DNA from: Thermothelomyces thermophilus ATCC 42464
Lineage: Eukaryota; Ascomycota; Sordariomycetes; Sordariales; Chaetomiaceae
DNA: 64,000 nt
Reading direction: 5' to 3'
Assembly (NCBI RefSeq): GCF_000226095.1
Contig: NC_016477.1
Location: 2,914,001 to 2,978,000 of the forward strand
Below the pieces are notes generated by a model, which saw only the letters and a program-made list of their open reading frames with translations, was not told the DNA's origin and did no database searches. Made by a program: the position numbers and the translations under genes. Shown one piece after another: positions 55,401-64,000 of the stretch; positions within the stretch are counted from its first letter, which is position 1, and the number at the start of each line of letters is the position of its first letter.

Positions 55401-58370
55401 GTGCTCTACATTCGTTAACAGAGAGAATAGCTATCGGCAGTTTAGCTTGTTCCTCCTGTTGTAATGTCGGTATCGTTATACTACTTCTTCTAGAGTCTAT
55501 AGTAGTCTGCCTACCACTATCTGTCTCTTGTAGTAGATCCGTAGGATATGCCTTCCCCTAAGTATCGTCTGCTCGCGATCCTTACGTGCTCTCTATCTTA
55601 CTAGTTAAATATAACTCTATTTAGGGTTATAGGTAGCTACTATTCTTCTAGCTAATGTCTAGGTTATAATCTTCATACTATAGTAACTCTAATATTATAT
55701 CTTTATTATTACCTATATCTACGATATTAAATATAATTACCATAGTCTTCCTTACTATAGTAATATTAATCAGTTTGGTCTCCCTATATACCTATTACAT
55801 TAGGAATAGCCCCTTAACTATGCTATATTTCTGCTTTATTCTCTAGGGTATCTATAGCTAATTTACAAATGTCGGCGAAATCAGGTTTATCTCTACTCTA
55901 CTGTCTACTAGTACAAGCATTTCGTGCTACTTCTATTATGCTATTATCTATAATCGCTTGTCTTACCGCTATTATCTAAAGATTATAGCGATTTCCTATG
56001 TTTCTACTAAGAGGTCTTAATATAGTAGTCTCTTATACTAGTTCCTCCTATACTATGTTACTACTTGCCGTTATATAGGTATTAATGGTTTTCGGGCCCC
56101 TTAAAAGGCCCTAACCCGTTTCTTAGGTCAGTGCTAACCTCTCTAGTTGTTTAGCTAATAATAGCTTTATTAATCGTGTTTATTTCCATAAGCTATTAAA
56201 TGCTTATAGCTTTCTACTATTAGGTCCGTTCTGCTTTTCGTCGTACGTACTATAGCTTTATCTAAAGTTCCCGAATTCGCGATTTCTTCTTGTCTACGTA
56301 GTAGAGGCAATCGTTACTCTAGCACGAGTCCTATATGTCTCGTCCTATTCTATAGTGCCTAGGCTAGGCTCGTTTTAGAACTACTATAATGCCTTCTAAA
56401 TCGTAGGCTTTGATCTTCTAGAGCAATTCGGCCGCTTTGTTTCCTATATTATAGACCTATTCTATAGGGCGGAGGCTCCCGTTCTCTTTTCCTTGTCGGG
56501 TTGGCTAGTGATTATTTTCAAATTTGTCGTAAAAGTAGTATTGGCATTTATATGCTATACACTAGAACCAGGGCACTTGCGCGTATGCCTTATATCGAGG
56601 GTATGATCATGTAGCATCGCCTAGGAGGTATTAGAACTCTTTCCTAAATCCTTCCCACTATATATAGACTATAGATACTCTAATACTAAGGTAAGAGTGT
56701 TTCTTCTAATAGCTTTCCTACGTGCGCTTATCTTTTCTACGGTTTGTGTATATAAACTAGTACTTAGGGTTCTATATATTATAGCTAAGTTACTAGTCAT
56801 TAGAATACTTAGTATAGCTATCGGACCCATTATATATTATAGGCTATTCCCCTTTAATGGTTTCTACGATATATTAGAGTTCCTTTATCTCGTCCTTTAT
56901 CTTATTGCTCTATTAGGCAAGTCAAATTAGGCGTTCGTCCTGTTCATGTAGTTCTGTATTAAGCTAGAAAACTTTATTATAATACTATTCGATTCGTTCC
57001 TAGAGGAATAGAACATTAGGTCTAAGTCTTTTAATTCCTTAGGTATTAGTTATCTACGATCTATTCTACCTCTATATAACTATAAAACCTCACTGCCTCA
57101 AGGCTAGGAGAATCGAAATTGGTGGTACATACTCTCCTGCCATATCCTATTTGGCAAGACCTGTCTCTAGGTCTATAATGACCAGTTTAGAGTACGGTAC
57201 TTGTTCGTCTTTACTATTACTGTCGTGTCCGAGACTATCTATATCGCTATCCCTGTTTTTGTAGCTTATAGCTATTACTTTGATGATATCCTTAGCGGTT
57301 TCGTTAATGGCCGTAATTTCCTTTTTAGGGACTAGTTTCTAGTCTTTCTTTAGGCTTTGACATTCTTATTTATAGTGTCCTTTCTTTCTATAATTATAAT
57401 AGGTAATGTTAGACTTATCTTTAGTTGTCTCTTTCTTATCTTGCTTCTATGCTATATCTATATCTATAGCTCTAGGATATATCTTATACGAGGTACTAAC
57501 ATATGCCCATTTTTTCTTATCGTTAGCCTTAACTATAGTTCCGTTTATCTAACCTCGTTTCTACTACTCTCGTATATAGAGTCGATTATTAATCCTGATA
57601 GCCTTTATAATATATTTATCTAAGGTCTTAGGACGGTTATACTTATATAGCTTATCTTTAACCTTTTCCTTTAAGCCATTATAGAATAATTACATTAATG
57701 CCTTATCATTAAGCTAAGACTTAAGTATGTCCTATCTAAACTATATAGCATAGGAGGCTACTAACTTAGTCTATCAGAGATTAGTAAGTCTTTCTTATAT
57801 ATAAATCTTCTTGTCTTTGTCGCTAAAAACCTTCTAAAGCTCTTCTTCAAACCAGTTATAGGATCAAAAGACTACCTATATAAACGTATCTTAGTTATCT
57901 TTGTCTTTCTTAGTAAGATAGTCATTCTACGTAGGCTCAAACTATCTAAGCACCTTGCCCTCTAGTCTTATAGCTATATAGAGGACTTTAGCCTTATCAT
58001 CTGGGAACTTGTCGTCATTAAGCCAGAAGTAGGATCAGAGGTTCGTTAGGAATCCTATAAGATCTTCCTTAGTTCCTCTATATTTGCCAGGTAGTTCGAT
58101 CTTAATATAGCTTGCTTTAATGCCTTCGAGTGCCTTGATTTTGGCGTAGGCCTCGTTAACTAGCTTCTATAAGTGCTTTTTACCGTTCTCGAGCTCCTTA
58201 ATCCGAGCTTAAGCAGCCTTATCTCTCTAGTCTAACTCCTAGATCTGCTAATAGAGTTAACTAAGCTAGGTAAGCAGCTATTTGGCCGTAACATTAGTAG
58301 TTATATCGATATCAAGGTCGAAATTACCTTCGTCCTAAACTATAATAGAACAAAGGGAGTGATAGCAACG

Positions 58371-58797
58371 TATAACGAACCTAACTTAGACTTCTTCTAA
58401 AAGGGTTTAGACAAAGGTAGGTTAAGTAGGACAAGTATATAGGTTGTCTAAGGGATTTGGTAAAGCTAAAGGGTTTATAATAATACTAGAGTTGTCTCCT
58501 ATAATAGTTAACGATACTTAGTATAAGTATTATAATTATAGGTTAGGTTACTATTACTAGTAAACTCCTAGAGTCTACCGTAACGAGTGACTATCTATAT
58601 ATATATATAATCCTGGGATCACTCTTTATCTAGTGATCCTTTGCCGTCTAGATCATAGCTGCGATAGTGATCCTATAGCGTATAGATCACTTTGCCAAGC
58701 GTAATCCTTTCCTGATTGGTCCGTTTGTGCCTGCTGTCCCATTGGCTTGTCGGGGAAGGCGGCTTAGGCGGCGTCCTATATGCATATTTCTGTGACA
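58371..58797 (-). repeat. LTR of the Gypsy fossil (5' LTR in element sense)
   Basis: 427 bp, partner of 51,259-51,685, ending TTTCTGTGACA next to the TGTTA target duplication. Confidence 0.92.
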
Positions 58798-58802
58798 TGT
58801 TA

Positions 58803-59560
58803 GGTATGCCTGCTATAAACACTATAACTGCTAGTAGGTCGATTCCTACTCTTGTAATGCTTTGAAAGTATAAGCACGTTAAAGCTTCTAAACCGTAAGT
58901 ATTCTAGTTATATTAGGATCGTTTAAGCTGATTAAAGATAGCGACATTGAAGCTAGCAAGCTTTGTAAGGTCCTCTATAGAATGTATATATAGTTAGCTC
59001 TAATAGGACGTTCTTTTGGCGAATATTATAATTATTCTAGTGCTAGCTCTTACTACTACCATTATATCTATAGTTCCTATAAGTGTAAAGAGATATATAC
59101 TAATTGCCTATATGTCTAATAGCTCTTACGATACTTATATTAACTATAATAGTAGTCTTACTTCTTACGTTATGTTAGCAAAGGATTTGACAAAGGCTCT
59201 ACTAGATAGAGCTAAGGCTTCTATAAGTCCCTACCTCTACCCCCGACATATAGGCAAATCGCTAATAGATACGTATAGGATCTTAAAAATTTATATATAG
59301 TTCTTTAGAGTGACCTAAAACGTGCTAGTATAGATGATACGGAGGAGTACGAGCTTAATGAGGCTAAACTTGCGCGTTTTACGAAGATCGCCTGCTCTAT
59401 ATACGATATCTTCCACTAGTTAGGCAAGATTAAGGAGGCTTATAATGCTCGCGTTAGCGCGTCCGATGATATATTAGGCGCTATATCGTTACCTAGCTAG
59501 GATAAAGGCAAGGGTAAGGCTATTAATCCTAGTAATGGCTAATAGTAATAGATAAGGAAT
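58803..59560 (+). pseudogene. Unassigned coding-like fragment, AT-rich
   Basis: On the plus strand a 94-codon open frame (59,016-59,300) with a hydrophobic start is followed by acidic/basic sequence (TEEYELNEAKLARFTKIACS, KIKEAYNARVSASDDILGA, KGKGKAINPSNG) up to about 59,540. It lies between the Gypsy fossil and the Copia fossil and could be a host gene, an accessory frame of either element, or another repeat. Heavily RIP-altered; no family recognised. Confidence 0.3.
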
Positions 59561-59569
59561 ATTAAGCGG

Positions 59570-62500
59570 TATTTTGTTTGACAAATTTGACTTATTTTCT
59601 ACCCCCTAGCTATATAAGCCTATAACTAATATCTTAAAGATTAAAGAGAGCCCTTAAGCACTTAAAGGCTTATCGGCTAAGTCATTTAGTAAGCTTATCT
59701 ATTAATATCTAACTAGTTAGTAGATATATCGCTTTAAACATCCCTTTTGCCACTTCCTAATATAACTATATATTATAGATATCTATATATTATAAGCAAG
59801 TATTAATACGTTCGTTCTTAGCTATTACTAGTCAAATAGTTTACTAATTGTTATAGTAAATGTTCTAGGGTTCCCTAAGCTTAAAATCAATATCCATAAA
59901 TAGCCTTTTAAGTGCTATAGCCTTTCTTACTATAAGGGAGAGCGTTAGAAGTTCTACTTTAGTGCTTAACGTTATAATAGTATCCTAGTACGATACCTTC
60001 TATATAATAGGACCTCTAAATAAAAAGAAGATATATCCCTATAATAAATACTATATATCTAGATCATCTATATATAATATATCCCTAGCAATTATAAGCG
60101 TCGGACTATCTAACGCTTGCTTACCTCTATACTAGATTAATAGGTAAGAGCTCCTAAATAGATATTTCATTACTTGCCGCGCCTCTAATAAGTGGTCTAG
60201 TCCTAAGTTAATTAGGTATTAAGAGAGTACTAAACAGGCGTATACAACGTCTAGATATAATATAACTATATAGTATAAGATTAATCTAACAAGCTTCTAA
60301 TATTCTTTGATCTACATATTAGTAGCGCTCCCTTTAAACTTCTTAAGTTCTTTATAGCTTAAGGGAGTTAGCTTATACATACTAGGCACGTCTAGCCTAT
60401 ATCTTCTCGCTACCTTTCTAATATATTAGTCATAGACTAACTATATCTTACACGTAGGTCGGTCTCGAATCACCCTAATGCCAAGGAACCAACTGACATT
60501 ACCTTGCTTATAGATATTATATCGAGCTTTGATTCCTTCTATTACCTGCTCGGCCGCTATAGCGTTACTTTTATAGAAGAAGACTAAGAAGTCGTCGATA
60601 TAGAAGATTAGAATAACTCGTTTATTATAACTTAGGAAGAGGCATTTCTCTTTGCCTGATAGTTCTATACCTGGATCTGACAGCGTTTTATAGAACTCTT
60701 TATACTATAAGAGTGGCAAGTCTCTTAAGCCATATAGAGCTCTTTATAACTCTATACATTTCCCTAGCTACTTAAATCCCTCTAGTAATTTGTAGATGAC
60801 AGGATCGTCTTCCGGCCGTTCGGCGTTAAGGAACGCTTATACTACATCGAACTACTTAACTTCTAAGTCAAAGTACGTAGCGATTATCATCATTATATAG
60901 AATGACTATACTACTAGAGTAACTATATATATACTTTCTACTAAGCTAATATCTTATAGATTTCCTTATATATAGATCCTTACCTTGTACTTCTCTAAGA
61001 AACCGTCCTTGTCAAACTTATATATGAAGACCTATTTTAACGGGATAGGTTACGCTTTTGCCTGCTCGCGCGGTACGATCTTCTACGTTCCCTTGCTCTC
61101 TAAGTTACGTATCTCCTCATAAGCTATATCTTTGAACTATTATCCTAATAGGTAGTTATATAGGTCTTGCTAGTTAGTAGGAATATAAGTAAGATTATTA
61201 ATATACTAATATAGCTTATTTAGGGCTATTCTAAGGTATATAGTATTCTTTTATTATATAGTAGTAGCGAATACTATATATATCATTCTTATGCTCTAGT
61301 CCTCTAGGTAAGCTTCCTATTAATTAGGTAGGTAGGTCTTATAGAACTATTACTGGAGTTCTTTTATTATATAGATAAAGGAGTATTAATAATTAACCTT
61401 CTCTTTCTTTTATAGCCGTTTGCTTGACTAGATAGGGTCCCTAGGCTTATAAGCCCTCCTCCTACCTTTGCCTTTCCTTATAGGAGGTTACTAAATAGCT
61501 TCTCCTTCGCTTTTATCTTCTAGAAAATACGTTAGCTAATCCGGACTTTGTTTAATGCTTTACTCCTCTAGCCTAGCTAGGTATAATATATTAATAGTAC
61601 CGTCCCTAGCTTCTAGCTCTTCCGTTATACTATATACGCTTAACTCTTCCATAGAAGGCATTCCTCTGCCAGATTTGGCGGCTCCCCTACTCTCCCTAGT
61701 ATCCAATTAGCTAGCTAGTGACTAGGAAGGCCCTGATTTAAACCCTTCTACTTCCTAGTAGATATCCTCTTTACTAGCCGGTGTAGGGCAAGTCACCAAG
61801 GGCTTAGGCATATATTTAGGGGTTAAGAGTCCTCTAAAGCTCTCTATCCATTCGGTAAGTTTATCTATTACTTATATCTCTGCTATAAGAGTCTCTAGAA
61901 CTGATTGCTTGCTTGTAGGCTACGTATCGGAGAGCTCCCTTACCTTTAAGTCTTAACCCTATTAGAGAGGTTAATCTACCGCCAGACTTTTTCACGATAG
62001 AGGCGGCTAAGCTACTATAATAGAGTCTTCTACTAGTTATTAGGTCTATTATAACGCTTCCTAGAGAAAACTAGTATCTTAGGAATCTTTGCTAAGATCG
62101 AATTAATTAACTTCCTAGCTCGCTACCGCTAGTAATAACTCTATTAGCTACTCTTTACCTAGATGGTAGAAAGTCTTCTTATCGAAGTAAACGTTACAAG
62201 TTATAATGACTCTATTAAGCTTAGATATCTAAATACAATAGATATTAGATATATAATATCCTATAAGATATCCTATTAGCCTATATAATAATACCTTAAA
62301 GTCCTTTATATACTACTTAGCTTCCCTATCCTTATAGAGGATATATACCTAGCATTTATATATAAAGATACTACTTTAGTCTAGGTATAGGTTACTAGTT
62401 AATATAATTGTTAAGCTAGGTTTGTACTAGCGAAAATACTATTTAAACTAGCTATAGAGTACTTCGTTAGGAGTTCTAAACAAGTAAGCACGGCTCGGGC

Positions 62501-64000
62501 TTATCGTATATAAGTATACTACCGTTCATACACTTTCTAACTAGAGCTTTATAGGCAGATTCGTACTATTAAGTATCTTAATTAAGCATAAGATCAGTTC
62601 TTACCTTACTTGCTCTACTAGTCTATTAGGCTTATAGGTATATAAAGGTAAGAGTTTAAGATTAATACCACTTTCTATAGCCTAAGTCTAATAGCATATT
62701 AGTATACGCCCTATTAAATTAATTATTATAGTATTATTATCTTACTTAATCTTATAGATAGCAAGCCTATATTATGTCACGGAAATATATATGCAGATGC
62801 CGCCTAAGCCACTAGCACAAATAGGCCAATCAAGCCAAAGGAATGATAGACTAATCAGAACAGGATCATACTTAGTAAGAAATGATCCCAGCAGAGGATC
62901 ACTAGCTCACGACATAAGCTAGGTAAGCCAGTATAGAGGATCACCACAACTGCTAGTGATCCTAGGATTATATATATATATAGATAGTCACTCGTTACGG
63001 TAGACTCTGAGAGTTCACTAGTGATAGTAACTCATAATCACAGTACTCATACCAAGCATTGCTAATTACTGTAAGAGACAACTCTAGTGTTGTTGTAAAC
63101 CCTTTGGCTTCACCGAATCCCTTAGACGACCTGCCTACTTGTCCCGCTTAATCTACCTTTGTCTGAACCCTTTTAGAAGAAGTCTGAGTTGGGTTTGTCA
63201 TATATTAGTATCTTACCTAGCTCTCGAAATTCTATATAACTCTTATAATCTAGTCTAATGACTTTATTATTAAGAGGAAAGGGAAGAGCTTCCTATTATA
63301 TTTATTAACAATTATAAGTAGCTATTATAATCTATTAATCGCTTTAGGATAGTCAAATAGATCCTAGGCTACTCGCTAGAACAGATGTATAGACTTCTAC
63401 TTAGGTAGTATTTTCCTAGAGATAACCTTGCTTATATAAATATAAGTATAGCTCTTATACTTAATACGTGCCGTCCCCTTGATATAGACGTTTCTAGCGT
63501 TATTAATAAGCGCTTTTAATGCTTCTAGTCTAAGGTAGCTAGCTCTTAAGTGCTAAAGATCCTTAGTATCTTCCTTTATAGTAGGTAACGCTTACGTCTA
63601 GGACCTTCTACCATATATAATAAACACATTCTATAAAGATATACGAACGTTTACGATACCTGCTTTACTAATTAAGACATAGTCTAAGAGGCTCGAGTAG
63701 TAAGAAAGTAGCTTATATTCGAGAAAGGTATAATTATACTTACGTTCTAACTTATAAAGGATGACATTATTTTCTAATATTCCGAAACGTAATAAGTAAT
63801 CTAAGCTATAGTATTAAGCGCCTACCTTAAGCAATAGAGCTTCTAAGATAATATTAATATAGAATCCTTCAATAATAGCGATATCCTTAGGCATTAGGCT
63901 CTTGGTATACGGTCTATATAGTCTATCTAGAACGTTCTCGATCACCCAAGTACCTGTCACAGATAAGTACATGGACGGCCCGGCAGGCTACAGCTAGGAC
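59570..64000 (-). mobile_element. Copia LTR retrotransposon fossil, broken, open at the right edge
   Basis: Minus-strand reading gives the Copia order from right to left: pre-integrase and integrase (about 63.25-63.6 kb, with ALINNARNVYIKGTARI and DLFDYPKA blocks), then reverse transcriptase near 60.5-61.1 kb (LIFYIDDFLVFF and VSWFLGI blocks), then RNase H towards 59.7 kb. Integrase before RT is diagnostic for Copia. No LTR pair is seen inside the window, so the left end is approximate and the gag end lies at or beyond the right edge. Fossil: very AT-rich, many dozens of breaks, and split by the solo LTR at 62,775-63,202. Confidence 0.82.
62775..63202 (+). repeat. Solo LTR of the Gypsy family, nested in the Copia fossil
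   Basis: 428 bp from TGTCACGGAAAT to GGGTTTGTCATA, homologous to the two Gypsy LTRs but in opposite orientation. It is flanked by the 5-bp duplication TATTA (62,770-62,774 and 63,203-63,207), so it is an insertion that later lost its body by LTR recombination. It keeps many more CA and TG dinucleotides than the LTRs at 51.3 and 58.4 kb. Confidence 0.9.

Larger units (their letters stand above)
51259..58797 (-). mobile_element. Gypsy LTR retrotransposon fossil, full length but broken
   Basis: About 7.5 kb between two 427-bp LTRs, with a 5-bp target duplication TGTTA on both sides (51,254-51,258 and 58,798-58,802). Parts read on the minus strand, right to left: gag with a zinc-knuckle-like block near 57.4 kb, protease region, reverse transcriptase (about 54.5-55.3 kb, with the YLD-type catalytic block near 54.73 kb), RNase H, integrase and its C-terminal part (52.65-52.94 kb). 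RT before integrase gives the Gypsy order. The element is a fossil: heavily RIP-mutated, with many dozens of breaks in every domain. Age cannot be taken from LTR divergence because RIP dominates it. Confidence 0.9.

Overview
The window looks like an accessory or subtelomere-like region of a filamentous ascomycete (Pezizomycotina; a Sordariomycete is plausible, but the species cannot be told). Evidence: short 44-58 bp GT-AG introns with CTAAC-type branch sites, fungal families (LaeA-like methyltransferases, BCS1-like AAA ATPase, DUF3435 tyrosine recombinase, pogo/Fot-type transposon) and a clear repeat-induced point mutation (RIP) fingerprint.

Layout. About 1-50.8 kb has balanced base composition and is a gene graveyard. 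Broken genes in order: a kinase-like gene (60-590), an unknown repeat-bearing gene (4.2-6.2 kb), a four-finger C2H2 transcription factor (7.3-9.0 kb), a LaeA-like methyltransferase (10.5-11.6 kb), a large unknown gene (16-17.9 kb), a BCS1-like ATPase (20.3-22.0 kb), a DUF3435 recombinase (23.8-25.6 kb), a casein kinase I (26.7-28.0 kb), a Cps1-like family 2 glycosyltransferase (28.8-30.0 kb), a bZIP factor (31.9-33.0 kb), the C-terminal part of UTP5 (36.6-38.0 kb), a complete pogo-type transposon (38,540-40,402) with perfect 42-bp inverted repeats, a second LaeA-like methyltransferase (42.1-43.6 kb), two further unknown genes and a flavin monooxygenase fragment (49.9-50.6 kb). Between them lie three genes that read as intact (14,748-15,064; 15,644-15,964; 33,515-34,507 minus), several minisatellites and five dispersed repeat families.

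About 50.8-64 kb is AT-rich and heavily RIP-mutated. It holds a broken full-length Gypsy fossil (51,259-58,797) with 427-bp LTRs and a TGTTA target duplication, a broken Copia fossil running to the right edge, and a solo LTR of the Gypsy family (62,775-63,202) nested in the Copia integrase region.

The unifying observation is that almost all in-frame stops in the recognisable host genes and in the pogo transposase are TAA or TAG at Gln or Trp positions, the outcome expected from CpA-to-TpA mutation on either strand, while introns, motifs and frames mostly survive. So the left part carries light RIP over duplicated genes and the right part heavy RIP over retroelements. I see no working operon or cluster, and no support for a new functional system. 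The most informative leads are the decay pattern, TAG at conserved Trp sites, the antisense reading frame inside the Gypsy fossil, and the DUF3435 gene.
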